A DNA stretch of 64,000 nucleotides, from positions 2,232,001 to 2,296,000 of the forward strand of contig NZ_CP024996.1 in NCBI RefSeq assembly GCF_003719195.1, in the 5' to 3' direction. Numbering within the stretch: the stretch's first letter is position 1; each line of letters opens with the position of its first letter. Shown in pieces: positions 27,137 to 35,121 of this stretch. Source of the stretch: Herbaspirillum rubrisubalbicans (GTDB lineage: Bacteria > Pseudomonadota > Gammaproteobacteria > Burkholderiales > Burkholderiaceae_D). Both the position numbers and the translations under genes were made by a program. The notes beneath the pieces were generated by a model. The model was not told where the DNA came from. It worked only from the letters and a program-made list of their open reading frames with translations, and did not search any database.

Positions 27137-27165
27137 TTGCTGTTGTACTAAAAACCTAGTATGAT
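27137..27165 (+). promoter_or_regulatory. Candidate sigma-70 promoter for rpsF operon
   Basis: TTGCTG at 27137-27142, 17-base spacer, TATGAT at 27160-27165 (5/6). Transcription would start near 27172, leaving a leader of about 67 bases before rpsF. Confidence 0.5.
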
Positions 27166-27195
27166 CGCTGGTTTTCCTCTTCCCACACCCGTCTT

Positions 27196-27213
27196 GACGC
27201 CGGGGTGGGCGTC
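27196..27213 (+). promoter_or_regulatory. Leader hairpin before rpsF (possible S6:S18 site)
   Basis: GACGCC/GGCGTC 6-bp stem with a GGGGTG loop, flanked on the left by CCCACACCC that could pair with GGGGTGGG instead. It sits in the short leader of the S6 operon, where many bacteria carry an autoregulatory S6:S18-binding structure. The assignment to that class is a guess. Confidence 0.3.
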
Positions 27214-27238
27214 TTCAATAAGTCCATAAGGAGTCTTC

Positions 27239-27604
27239 ATGCGTCATTATGAAATCGTATTTATCGTCCACCCGGACCAAAGCGAGCAAGTGCCGGCGAT
27301 GATCGAGCGTTACAAGGGCATCGTCACCACCCGCGGCGGCAAGGTCCACCGTGTCGAAGATTGGGGCCGTCGTCAACTGGCTTACCAGATCCAGAAGCTG
27401 GCCAAGGCTCACTACGTCTGCCTGAACATCGAAGTCGACAGCGAAACGCTGGCTGAAATCGAAACCGGCTTCAAGTTCAACGACGCCGTTCTGCGCCACC
27501 TGACCGTCAAGATGAAGAAGGCCGAAACCGGTCCTTCCCCCATCCTGAAGGCAGTGCAGAAGGAAGATGCGGCCAAGAGCCGTACCGAAGCTCCGGCAGC
27601 TTAA
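27239..27604 (+). CDS. rpsF: 30S ribosomal protein S6
   Basis: Small-subunit protein that binds 16S rRNA with S18 in the platform. The 121 aa begin [21 protein letters not shown], with [19 protein letters not shown] in the middle, both characteristic of bS6. An Ala/Lys-rich tail follows. AAGGAG lies upstream of the ATG. First gene of rpsF-priB-rpsR-rplI. Confidence 0.98.
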   Translation: MRHYEIVFIVHPDQSEQVPAMIERYKGIVTTRGGKVHRVEDWGRRQLAYQIQKLAKAHYVCLNIEVDSETLAEIETGFKFNDAVLRHLTVKMKKAETGPSPILKAVQKEDAAKSRTEAPAA

Positions 27605-27625
27605 GCGCTGCGAACATCGCGGAGA

Positions 27626-27925
27626 GTGAACCAGCTTCAAGTTATCGCCAGCCTGGCAGAACGTGATGTATTGCGTTATACGCCGGCCGGTATCCCGATT
27701 GTCACTGCCAGGTTGCAGCATCAATCGGAACAGATGGAAGCTGGCATGAAGCGCCAGGTCGAATTCGAGATCGCGGCGTTGGCAGCAGGGGAAATCTCCG
27801 GTGCGCTCAACAGGGCGGCACTGGGTGAAGTCTTCCGGTTCACCGGCTTTTTGGCCCGCAGGAATCGCAACAGCAAGAGCGTCGTGTTTCATATCGTTGA
27901 TTTTGGCCCGGTCGCGTCGGATTGA
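27626..27925 (+). CDS. priB: Primosomal replication protein PriB
   Basis: Single-stranded-DNA-binding OB-fold protein that helps PriA load DnaB during replication restart. The 99-aa protein starts at a GTG (residues M-N-Q-L-Q-V-I-A-S-L), preceded by CGGAGA. Family features are RYTPAGIPI near residue 18 and GFLARRNRNSKSVVFHI at the end. Its place between rpsF and rpsR is conserved in beta- and gammaproteobacteria. Confidence 0.93.
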   Translation: MNQLQVIASLAERDVLRYTPAGIPIVTARLQHQSEQMEAGMKRQVEFEIAALAAGEISGALNRAALGEVFRFTGFLARRNRNSKSVVFHIVDFGPVASD

Positions 27926-27979
27926 AGACGCAAGGTAGCCAAACAGACCTTACCCAATTTTTAGATACAGGAGCCAACC

Positions 27980-28264
27980 ATGGCATTCGGTAAAAAGTTC
28001 GATAAAAGCAAGCTGAAAAACAAGCGTCAACAGCAAAACCCGCTGTTCAAGCGCAAGAAATTCTGCCGTTTCACCGCCGCTGGCGTTGAACAGGTCGATT
28101 ACAAGGACGTGGACACCCTGAAGGACTTCGTCCAGGAAAACGGCAAGATCATGCCGGCACGCCTGACCGGTACCAAGGCCCACTACCAGCGTCAAGTTGA
28201 CACCGCCATCAAGCGCGCGCGTTACCTGGCCCTGCTGCCGTACACCGATCTGCACAACGCGTAA
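27980..28264 (+). CDS. rpsR: 30S ribosomal protein S18
   Basis: Platform protein that pairs with S6. The 94 aa, Lys/Arg-rich, include [21 protein letters not shown] (in part) and the C-terminal [20 protein letters not shown] (in part) expected for bS18. An AGGAG site precedes the ATG. Confidence 0.98.
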   Translation: MAFGKKFDKSKLKNKRQQQNPLFKRKKFCRFTAAGVEQVDYKDVDTLKDFVQENGKIMPARLTGTKAHYQRQVDTAIKRARYLALLPYTDLHNA

Positions 28265-28290
28265 TCAGCGTCGAGAAATAGGAGAAAAAC

Positions 28291-28743
28291 ATGCAAGTCA
28301 TTCTGTTGGAAAAAATCGTGAATCTCGGCGGTCTGGGTGATGTCGTGCGCGTCAAGGACGGTTTCGCACGCAACTTCCTGATCCCGCAACGCAAGGCCCG
28401 CCGTGCTACCGATGCTGCCATCGCTGAATTCGAAGCCAAGCGCGCCGAGCTGGAAAAGGCCGCTGCCGAGAAGCTGGCTGCTGCTCAAGCCCAAGGCGAA
28501 AAGCTGGCTGGCGCTACCGTGGAAGTGTCGCAGAAGGCCGGCGTTGACGGCCGTCTGTTCGGTTCCGTGACCAACTTCGACATCGCTGAAGCGCTGGGCA
28601 AGAAGGGCTTCCCCGTGGAAAAGGCGCAAGTGCGCCTGCCCAACGGCCCCCTGAAGACCGTTGGCGAACACCCGGTGTCGGTTGCTCTGCACACCGACGT
28701 GGTGGTCGACGTGATCATCGCCGTGAAGGGCGAGCAAGCGTAA
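28291..28743 (+). CDS. rplI: 50S ribosomal protein L9
   Basis: Large-subunit protein near the L1 stalk, important for reading-frame fidelity. The 150 aa begin [19 protein letters not shown], then [17 protein letters not shown] long connecting helix of Ala/Lys/Glu and the C-terminal domain ([16 protein letters not shown]) follow. AGGAG lies before the ATG and a terminator after the stop. Confidence 0.98.
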   Translation: MQVILLEKIVNLGGLGDVVRVKDGFARNFLIPQRKARRATDAAIAEFEAKRAELEKAAAEKLAAAQAQGEKLAGATVEVSQKAGVDGRLFGSVTNFDIAEALGKKGFPVEKAQVRLPNGPLKTVGEHPVSVALHTDVVVDVIIAVKGEQA

Positions 28744-28774
28744 TACGCCTGTTTGCTGCAATTTGTGTTGCAAT

Positions 28775-28804
28775 AAAAAAAGCCGGGTTCGCCTGGCTTT
28801 TTTG
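28775..28804 (+). terminator. Terminator after rplI
   Basis: Stem AAAAAAGCCGGG with TTCG loop and CCTGGCTTTTTT (one G-U pair), about 30 bases after the stop. It ends the ribosomal-protein operon; dnaB starts 150 bases later. Confidence 0.9.
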
Positions 28805-28955
28805 TTGCCCATCGTTTATCCGTCTATGTTTTCTGCTTCACTTTCTCGCCATATGAGGTGAGAGAAATGCCTGGTCTGTCGCATCTGTTCGCCTCTTGAG
28901 AGCAGATGTGCAAAAACGTCCGGGCAGCCCAACGGCTTTACATCAGCAGGTTATA

Positions 28956-30401
28956 ATGCGCGCCATGAAAGAATCGTCACGCGGCAATCCAGAATTTTTC
29001 CGTGGCCAGAAGGAGTCTTCCGATCCCCAGATCGATGCCCTCCGTGTGCCGCCACACTCCATCGAGGCCGAGCAATCGGTACTGGGCGGCCTGCTGCTGG
29101 ATAACGCAGCCTGGGACCGTATCGCCGATTTCGTCAGCGCCGACGATTTCTACCGCTACGACCACCGCATCATCTTCGAGCACATCGTCAAGCTCATCAA
29201 TAGCACCAAGCCGGCTGACGTGATCACCGTCTATGAGGCCATGTCCACCAGCGGCAAGGCCGAAGAGGTGGGCGGCTTGGTGTACCTGAACGCGTTGGCG
29301 CAAAACACGCCTTCTGCGGCCAACATCCGCCGTTATGCCGAGATCGTGCGTGATCGCGGCATCCTGCGCAAGTTGATCACGGTGGCCGATGAAATCTCCG
29401 GCAATGCCTTCAATCCCCAGGGCAAGGACGTGAAGTCCATGCTGGATGAGGCCGAATCGAAGATCTTCGCCATCGCTGAAGAAGGCTCGCGCGGCTCGCA
29501 GGGCTTCATGGAAATCCAGCCGCTGTTGACCCAGGTGGTCGAGCGCATCGATGAGCTGTACAACCGCGACAGCTCCAGCGACATTACCGGCGTGCCCACC
29601 GGCTTCATGGACCTGGACAAGATGACCTCCGGCCTGCAGCCGGGTGACCTGATCATTGTTGCCGGTCGTCCGTCCATGGGTAAAACCGCTTTCTCGATCA
29701 ACATCGGCGAGCATGTCGCTATCGAATCGGGCTTGCCGGTGGCCGTGTTCTCCATGGAAATGGGCGGCGCCCAGTTGGCCATGCGTATGCTGGGTTCGGT
29801 GGGGCGCCTGGACCAGCACCGCCTGCGTACCGGTCGCCTGCTGGACGAGGACTGGCCGCGCCTGACGCACGCCATCCAGAAGATGAACGATGCCCAGTTC
29901 TACATCGACGAAACCCCGGCCCTGTCCCCGATTGAATTGCGCGCCCGTTCGCGCCGCCTGGCTCGCCAATGCGGCAAGCTGGGCCTGATCATCATCGACT
30001 ACCTGCAACTGATGTCGGGCAATGGTGGCAGCTCGTCCGAAAACCGCGCCTCCGAAATCTCGGAAATCTCGCGTAGCCTGAAGGGGCTGGCCAAGGAACT
30101 CAATTGCCCGGTCATTGCACTGTCGCAGCTGAACCGCTCGCTGGAACAACGCCCCAACAAACGCCCGGTGATGTCCGACTTGCGCGAATCGGGCGCCATC
30201 GAGCAGGATGCTGACGTTATTTTGTTCATTTACCGTGATGAAGTTTACAATCCCGACTCGCCCGACAAGGGAACTGCGGAAATCATCATCGGCAAGCAGC
30301 GTAATGGCCCCATCGGCAGCATTCGCCTGTCCTTCCTGGGGATGTATACCAAGTACGACAACTATATCGGTAACCTGGCGCAGCCTTACGGCGGCGACTG
30401 A
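28956..30401 (+). CDS. dnaB: Replicative DNA helicase DnaB
   Basis: Hexameric helicase that unwinds DNA at the replication fork. With the ATG at 28956 it has 481 aa: an N-terminal domain (PHSIEAEQSVLGGLLLDN), then the RecA-like domain with Walker A GRPSMGKTAF (about residues 237-246), LIIIDYLQLMSG (Walker B) and SDLRESGAIEQDADVILFIYR. Another ATG lies 9 bases downstream. No intein or insertion is seen. The gene follows the rplI operon as in many proteobacteria. Confidence 0.97.
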   Translation: MRAMKESSRGNPEFFRGQKESSDPQIDALRVPPHSIEAEQSVLGGLLLDNAAWDRIADFVSADDFYRYDHRIIFEHIVKLINSTKPADVITVYEAMSTSGKAEEVGGLVYLNALAQNTPSAANIRRYAEIVRDRGILRKLITVADEISGNAFNPQGKDVKSMLDEAESKIFAIAEEGSRGSQGFMEIQPLLTQVVERIDELYNRDSSSDITGVPTGFMDLDKMTSGLQPGDLIIVAGRPSMGKTAFSINIGEHVAIESGLPVAVFSMEMGGAQLAMRMLGSVGRLDQHRLRTGRLLDEDWPRLTHAIQKMNDAQFYIDETPALSPIELRARSRRLARQCGKLGLIIIDYLQLMSGNGGSSSENRASEISEISRSLKGLAKELNCPVIALSQLNRSLEQRPNKRPVMSDLRESGAIEQDADVILFIYRDEVYNPDSPDKGTAEIIIGKQRNGPIGSIRLSFLGMYTKYDNYIGNLAQPYGGD

Positions 30402-30609
30402 AGGGTGTCGGGTGGCGCGGCAGTACAGCGCGCCGCTGCACCAGGATCACGGGCGGCGCAGTGCCGCTCGTGTCATGTAGGACGATTGGCTCCCGAGGCC
30501 ATTCGTGCTGGACCGGCAGGGCGGAATGAGGGCTCCCGTGGGGGAGGCAGCCGCAGGCCGGTTCGAAACGGCGCTTCATACGAGCGCTCACCATTGATGA
30601 GAGAGAAAA

Positions 30610-31236
30610 ATGTTTGGACGATTGATGCCCACTGAAGGCAAATTCTTTGACCTTTTCAATCAGCACGCCGAATTGGCGGTCAAGTGCGCGAAGGAAATGG
30701 TAGCGCTGATGACCAATTTCGATGACCTTGAAATTCGCGTGCACGCCATTGAAGCCGTCGAGAAGGAAGCCGACAAGGTGACGCACAATGCCATCGAATT
30801 GCTGCACAAGACCTTCATCACGCCGCTGGACCGCGACGACATCCACCAGTTGATCACCCGCATGGACGACATCCTGGACCTGCTGGAAGACGCTGCCCAG
30901 ACCATTTCCCTGTACGACATCAAGTCCATCACTCCTGAAGCCAAGCGTCTGGCCGAGCTGTGCCTGTCGTGCGCGGAAAAGGTGCAGGCTGCCGTTGGTC
31001 TGCTGTCGAACATGGACAATTCGCGCCAGATCCTGTCGATCTGCCAGGAAATCGACCGCCTGGAATCCGATGCCGACCACGTCATGCGTGCGGCCATGTC
31101 CAAGCTGTTCCGCGATGAACCGGATGTGCGCACGCTCATCAAGCTCAAGGCCATCTATGAAATCTTGGAAACCGTGACCGACCGCTGCGAAGACGTGGCC
31201 AATATCATCGAAGGCATCATCGTCGAAAACGCCTGA
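30610..31236 (+). CDS. DUF47/PhoU-like Pit accessory protein
   Basis: A 208-aa all-helical protein of the DUF47 (PhoU-related) family. It has FFDLFNQHAELAVKCAKEMV near the N-terminus, HAIEAVEKEADKVTHNAI in the middle, and paired Glu/Asp motifs (EKEAD, DRLESDADH, DRCEDVANIIEG) likely to bind metal. It lies 62 bases upstream of pit and is probably co-transcribed; such proteins are thought to modulate Pit transport. GAGAGAGA serves as ribosome site. Confidence 0.9.
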   Translation: MFGRLMPTEGKFFDLFNQHAELAVKCAKEMVALMTNFDDLEIRVHAIEAVEKEADKVTHNAIELLHKTFITPLDRDDIHQLITRMDDILDLLEDAAQTISLYDIKSITPEAKRLAELCLSCAEKVQAAVGLLSNMDNSRQILSICQEIDRLESDADHVMRAAMSKLFRDEPDVRTLIKLKAIYEILETVTDRCEDVANIIEGIIVENA

Positions 31237-31297
31237 TCCCCTGGCGTAGCGGCGATTCCAAAAAGGGGCGCCGCTGGCTTCACACAACGGTTTCCCC

Positions 31298-32305
31298 ATG
31301 CAAACAATCCAAATCAGCTTACATATCCTCGCGTTGTTGATCGTCCTGGCACTGCTGTTCGACTTCATGAATGGCTTCCACGATGCCGCCAACGCGATTG
31401 CCACCGTGGTTTCCACCGGTGTGCTGCGCCCGCAGACCGCGGTGGCCATGGCCGCCTTCTTCAACCTGGCGGCGGTGTTCGTATTCCACCAGCTGCACGT
31501 CGCAGCCTCGGTAGGCAAGGGCACCATCGACCCTGCCATCGTCGACCAGTACGTGATCTTCGGGGCCTTGATCGGCGCTATCTTCTGGAACCTGGTGACC
31601 TGGTATTACGGCATTCCGTCTTCTTCCTCGCACGCCCTCATCGGCGGCCTGGTCGGTTCGGCCGTAGCCAAGGCTGGCACCGGCGCGCTGATCTCGGCAG
31701 GTCTGTTGAAGACGATTCTCTTCATCGTGCTTTCTCCCTTGCTGGGCCTGGTGTTCGGTTCGCTGATGATGCTCGCCGTATCGTGGATCTTCTATCGCTC
31801 CACGCCCCGCAAGATCGACGGCTGGTTCCGTCGCCTGCAATTGCTGTCGGCTTCCATGTATAGCCTGGGCCACGGCGGCAACGATGCGCAAAAGACCATC
31901 GGCATCATCTGGATGCTGCTGATCGCTTCCGGCTATTCCTCGCCGGAAGCGCCGCCCATGTGGGTCATCATCTGCTGCTACTGCGCCATCAGCCTGGGCA
32001 CGCTCTTTGGCGGCTGGCGCATCGTCAAGACCATGGGGCAAAAGATCACCAAGTTGAAGCCTGTCGGTGGTTTCTGTGCCGAAACCGGTGGTGCGATCAC
32101 CTTGTTCATCGCCACTGCATTGGGTATTCCGGTCTCGACCACGCACACCATCACCGGCGCCATCGTCGGCGTGGGTGCGGCGCAGAAGATGTCGGCGGTG
32201 CGCTGGGGCGTGGCCAGCAACATCGTCTGGGCCTGGATCTTCACCATCCCGGCGTCGGCCTTCGTGGCGGCCATTGCCTGGTGGGTCGGGGTGCACGTGC
32301 TGTAA
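31298..32305 (+). CDS. pit: Low-affinity inorganic phosphate transporter (Pit family)
   Basis: Proton-driven uptake of metal-phosphate. The 335-aa membrane protein has the two inverted PHO4 signature repeats: FDFMNGFHDAANAIATVVST near residue 22 and GGNDAQKTIGIIW near residue 195. GIPVSTTHTITGAIVGVGA closes the second half, and about nine to ten membrane segments are predicted. It is encoded with the DUF47 partner and ends at a strong bidirectional terminator. Confidence 0.93.
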   Translation: MQTIQISLHILALLIVLALLFDFMNGFHDAANAIATVVSTGVLRPQTAVAMAAFFNLAAVFVFHQLHVAASVGKGTIDPAIVDQYVIFGALIGAIFWNLVTWYYGIPSSSSHALIGGLVGSAVAKAGTGALISAGLLKTILFIVLSPLLGLVFGSLMMLAVSWIFYRSTPRKIDGWFRRLQLLSASMYSLGHGGNDAQKTIGIIWMLLIASGYSSPEAPPMWVIICCYCAISLGTLFGGWRIVKTMGQKITKLKPVGGFCAETGGAITLFIATALGIPVSTTHTITGAIVGVGAAQKMSAVRWGVASNIVWAWIFTIPASAFVAAIAWWVGVHVL

Positions 32306-32321
32306 GCCAAGCGCTGTCCCA

Positions 32322-32359
32322 AAAACAAAAAGCCACGTTTTCACGTGGCTTTTTGTTTT
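32322..32359. terminator. Bidirectional terminator between pit and phoH-like gene
   Basis: Perfect 17-bp inverted repeat (32322-32338, 32343-32359) with TTTC loop, AGCCACGT core, A-run before and T-run after. It serves the convergent pit and phoH-like genes. Confidence 0.92.
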
Positions 32360-32370
32360 GATGCTGAAGA

Positions 32371-32410
32371 AAGTGCTTAAAAGTAATTAAAAGTACTTAA
32401 AAGTACTTAC
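32371..32410. repeat. Four tandem 10-bp repeats at the phoH-like 3' end
   Basis: Units AAGTGCTTAA, AAGTAATTAA, AAGTACTTAA and AAGTACTTAC follow each other exactly. Each is near-palindromic (AAGTACTT). The last unit contains the stop codon of the leftward phoH-like gene, so copy-number change could occur without altering the protein. Confidence 0.85.
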
Positions 32411-34110
32411 AACACGTCGCTGGCATGATCGGCCAGGCGCGAGCGTTCGCCGCGCGCCAGGGTGACATGCCCGCTGTGCGCCCAGCCCTTGAAGCGGTCG
32501 ACCACATAGGTCAGGCCGCTGGAGCCTTCGGTCAGGTAGGGCGTGTCAATCTGGGCGATGTTGCCCAGGCAGACGATCTTGGTACCGGGACCGGCGCGCG
32601 TGACCAAGGTCTTCATCTGCTTGGGCGTGAGGTTCTGGGCCTCGTCGATGATCAAGAACTTGTTCACGAAAGTACGGCCACGCATGAAGTTGAGCGACTT
32701 GATCTTGATGCGCGAGCGGATCAGGTCCTGGGTCGCCGCGCGGCCCCATTCGCCGGCGTCGCCATCGGACTTGTTGAGCACTTCTAGGTTGTCATCGAAG
32801 GCGCCCATCCAGGGGCCCATCTTCTCTTCTTCGGTACCGGGCAGGAAACCGATGTCTTCACCGACCGGCACCGTCACGCGGGTGACGATGATTTCGTTGT
32901 AGAGCTTGGTTTCCAGCACCTGGGCCAGGCCCGAGGCCAGCGCGAGCAGGGTCTTGCCGGTACCGGCCTGGCCCAGCAGAGTGACGAAATCACACTCCGG
33001 GTTCATCAGCAGGTTCAGCGCGAAGTTCTGCTCGCGGTTGCGCGCAGTGATGCCCCAGACGCTGTTCTTGGCATGGCCGAAGTCGCGCAGCGTCTGCAGC
33101 ACGGCAGTTTTGCCGTTGATCTGGCTGACCTGGCCGTAGAAGGCCGGCTCGCCATTCTTGGGCTCGATGAAGACAAACTGGTTGACCAGTAGCGACGGCA
33201 CGTAGGGGCCGGTGACACGGTAGTAGGTATAGCTGCTGCCATGGCGGCTTTCCTGCCAGGATTCCATGCCCTTGCCGTGCTTGGTCCAGAAGTCGTCCGG
33301 CAGTTGCTGGATGCCCGAATACAGCAGATCGGTATCTTCCAGCACATGGTCGTTGAAGTAATCTTCAGCAGGCAGGCCGATGGCGCGCGCCTTGAGGCGC
33401 ATGTTGATGTCCTTGGACACCAGCACCACCGGACGCTCTGGATACTGCTGGTCCAGCGCCCGCACCACGCCCAGGATCTGGTTGTCGGCCTTGCCCTCGG
33501 GCAGGCCTTCGGGCAGGGCAGCGTTCTGCAGCTTGGTCTGGAAGTACAGGCGGCCCTTGGCATCCTTGTTGCCCAGCTTGGACAGCGGAATGCCCAGGTC
33601 AATCGCATCTTCGGCGATGTCCGACACCAGCGCATCCAGCGAGCGCGAGATCTGGCGCGCATTGCGGGCCACTTCGGACATACCCTTCTTGTGGTTGTCC
33701 AACTCTTCCAGCGTGACCATGGGTAGGTAGATGTCATGCTCCTCGAAGCGGAACAGCGAGGTCGGATCATGCATCAGCACGTTGGTATCCAGCACGAACA
33801 GCTTGGACTTGCCAAGCTTGTCGGCCACCCGGCTGGTGGTCGACTTGGAACGTGTTTCTACGCTCTTGGGCGCGGTTTTCGGCTTTTCGGTCACGGCGGC
33901 AGTCTTGCCGGTGATGCGCGCACGTGGCGCGGCGACCTTGGTATCGGAGACGTCGACAACGGCAACTGCAACTTCTTGTGGTGCAACTACGGGAGCGGAG
34001 GTTTCAACGAGAGTGATGTTCGGTTTGACAGGTTTGTTGCGATCAGCCTTGGGGTAGTCCTCGGGAGACAGCATCGAAGCTGGTTTGCTCGGCATTTTGG
34101 GCAGGGGCAT
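32407..34110 (-). CDS. PIN domain-PhoH family ATPase
   Basis: A 567-aa protein combining an N-terminal PIN ribonuclease-like domain (about residues 100-250, starting SKLFVLDTNVLMHDPTSLF in part) with a C-terminal PhoH NTPase domain. The latter has GQAGTGKTLLALA (Walker A) and FLIIDEAQNLTPKQMK (Walker B). The PIN acidic residues (LDTN, EELD) are present, so nuclease activity is possible. The family (PhoH2/YlaK-like) is thought to act as RNA helicase/RNase. The ATG at 34110 has a GAGG site; an upstream ATG at 34140 lacks one. The first 90 residues are Lys/Val/Thr-rich and probably disordered. Confidence 0.88.
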   Translation of the reverse strand: MPLPKMPSKPASMLSPEDYPKADRNKPVKPNITLVETSAPVVAPQEVAVAVVDVSDTKVAAPRARITGKTAAVTEKPKTAPKSVETRSKSTTSRVADKLGKSKLFVLDTNVLMHDPTSLFRFEEHDIYLPMVTLEELDNHKKGMSEVARNARQISRSLDALVSDIAEDAIDLGIPLSKLGNKDAKGRLYFQTKLQNAALPEGLPEGKADNQILGVVRALDQQYPERPVVLVSKDINMRLKARAIGLPAEDYFNDHVLEDTDLLYSGIQQLPDDFWTKHGKGMESWQESRHGSSYTYYRVTGPYVPSLLVNQFVFIEPKNGEPAFYGQVSQINGKTAVLQTLRDFGHAKNSVWGITARNREQNFALNLLMNPECDFVTLLGQAGTGKTLLALASGLAQVLETKLYNEIIVTRVTVPVGEDIGFLPGTEEEKMGPWMGAFDDNLEVLNKSDGDAGEWGRAATQDLIRSRIKIKSLNFMRGRTFVNKFLIIDEAQNLTPKQMKTLVTRAGPGTKIVCLGNIAQIDTPYLTEGSSGLTYVVDRFKGWAHSGHVTLARGERSRLADHASDVL

Positions 34111-34360
34111 CAGGACCTCGGAAGTGGATGGAGAAAACACCGCTTTGTCAGAGCGAACAGGTGAAGCAGTACATCAGACAGCAAAGGGAGCCGCAGGGCT
34201 GCCGGACCGGTCATGCCAATGAAATCCTTGCGCCTGCCGTACCGCGCACCGGACGGTGCCGGGATGCGGTCCAACAGGGGATGGGCGAGGGCTTGATTGG
34301 CCTGGACGGCCAGGGAAACAGCAGCGCAAGCAGCGGGGGTGGCAAAGTAAAAAGTAAAAA

Positions 34361-34400
34361 AGCCGTTTCGGCAGGCCTTAGGCCTCAACCTGAAACGGCT
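34361..34400 (-). terminator. Leftward intrinsic terminator
   Basis: Outer arms AGCCGTTTC/GAAACGGCT (34361-34369, 34392-34400) and inner AGGCC/GGCCT stem, followed leftward by TTTTTACTTTTTAC. It lies 195 bases after the bcp stop, unusually far for a simple mRNA end. Confidence 0.88.
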
Positions 34401-34575
34401 CCCAGCAAACGTTTTTCTATTTGAATTCAATGGCTTGTATCGTTTGACCGCATGTTTGGAACGCGTCGTGGGCGCTTGCCAGGCACCTGCGCCGCGGCCT
34501 GAATCGCTACCTGCTGCCAGGATCTCAGGGCGCAACCCAGGTAGGCTCTTGCGCTGCAGCAACCGGACAGTCTAT
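34401..34575 (-). ncRNA. Candidate structured small RNA or long 3' UTR
   Basis: Leftward strand between bcp and its distant terminator. It shows clear inverted repeats: CTACCTG/CAGGTAG (about 34513-34547), GCGCAA/TTGCGC and GGCGC/GCGCC. It has no start-stop frame that avoids running through the terminator. It could be an independent RNA ended by the terminator at 34361-34400, or a processed bcp 3' UTR. No family was recognised; a 6S-like RNA was considered but not supported. Confidence 0.3.
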
Positions 34576-34594
34576 TTCAGGTACCGAACTTCAT

Positions 34595-35071
34595 TCAGGC
34601 CAAGGTTTTGATGAAGGAAAGCACCTCATCCACGTGTGCAGGAACCTTCACTCCACGCCATTCTTTCACCACTTTGCCTGCGGCGTCAATCACAAACGTG
34701 CTGCGCTCCACGCCCCGCACCTGCTTGCCATACATGTTTTTCATCTTCATGACATCGAACATGGTGCACAGCGTTTCATCGGGGTCGGAGATCAGTTCGA
34801 AGGGCATCTCCAGTTTGCCCTTGAAGTTCTCATGCGACTTCAGGCTGTCGCGGCTGATACCGAAGATCTCGGTATTGGCCGCCTGGAACTGCGGATGCAG
34901 GTCGCGGAACTGGATGCCCTCGGTGGTACAGCCGGGGGTGTTGTCCTTGGGATAGAAATACAGCACCAGGTTCTTGCCGCGGTATTCGGCCAGCTTGAAG
35001 GTCTTGCCACTGGTCATGGCGGCCGAGAATTCCGGCACGGTCTTGTTCAGGAGGGATGGTCGGTCTGTCAA
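34595..35071 (-). CDS. bcp: Thioredoxin-dependent peroxiredoxin (Bcp/PrxQ type)
   Basis: Reduces hydrogen peroxide and organic hydroperoxides in the cytoplasm. The 158 aa have the thioredoxin fold with peroxidatic Cys48 in PKDNTPGCTTEG. The usual PrxQ resolving Cys five residues later is replaced (position 53 is Ile), but Cys102 (DETLCTMFDV) could act. The start is a TTG giving MTDRPSLLNKTVPEF; no ATG gives the complete N-terminus. It is downstream of arnD on the same strand with a 50-base gap. Confidence 0.9.
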   Translation of the reverse strand: MTDRPSLLNKTVPEFSAAMTSGKTFKLAEYRGKNLVLYFYPKDNTPGCTTEGIQFRDLHPQFQAANTEIFGISRDSLKSHENFKGKLEMPFELISDPDETLCTMFDVMKMKNMYGKQVRGVERSTFVIDAAGKVVKEWRGVKVPAHVDEVLSFIKTLA

Positions 35072-35121
35072 AGTGGCGCCCCGTAGGTGAAGTCTTGTTG
35101 GTGGAAGTGATACTGGCGGTC

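Larger units (their letters stand above)
26899..27238. other. Divergent lexA/rpsF intergenic region
   Basis: A 340-base region between divergent genes. Left part: two SOS boxes (26925-26957). Middle: A/T-rich tract around 27005-27040 (TTAGATACTTATATATAG) without an obvious feature. Right part: rpsF promoter candidate (27137-27165), a GC hairpin (27196-27213) and the AAGGAG ribosome site of rpsF. No coding frame supported. Confidence 0.55.
34111..34594. other. Non-coding interval between peroxiredoxin and phoH-like genes
   Basis: A 484-base stretch. 34111-34349 should hold the phoH-like promoter and leader, but no convincing boxes were found. 34361-34400 is a strong leftward terminator. 34401-34594 has several inverted repeats and no good coding frame, and may be a small RNA (see separate entry). 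Confidence 0.5.

Noticed and set aside
28952..28957. TATAAT overlapping the dnaB start, suggesting a leaderless transcript
   Set aside because: No -35 element at the proper distance, and a usable AGG site lies before the ATG at 28956.
34110..34562. Leftward open frame of 150 codons upstream of the phoH-like gene
   Set aside because: It runs through the strong terminator at 34361-34400, has no recognisable motif and no ribosome site of note.
34401..34575. 6S RNA (ssrS) in the bcp-phoH gap
   Set aside because: A CCCTGAG stretch is present, but the ends do not pair into the long closing stem expected for 6S RNA.
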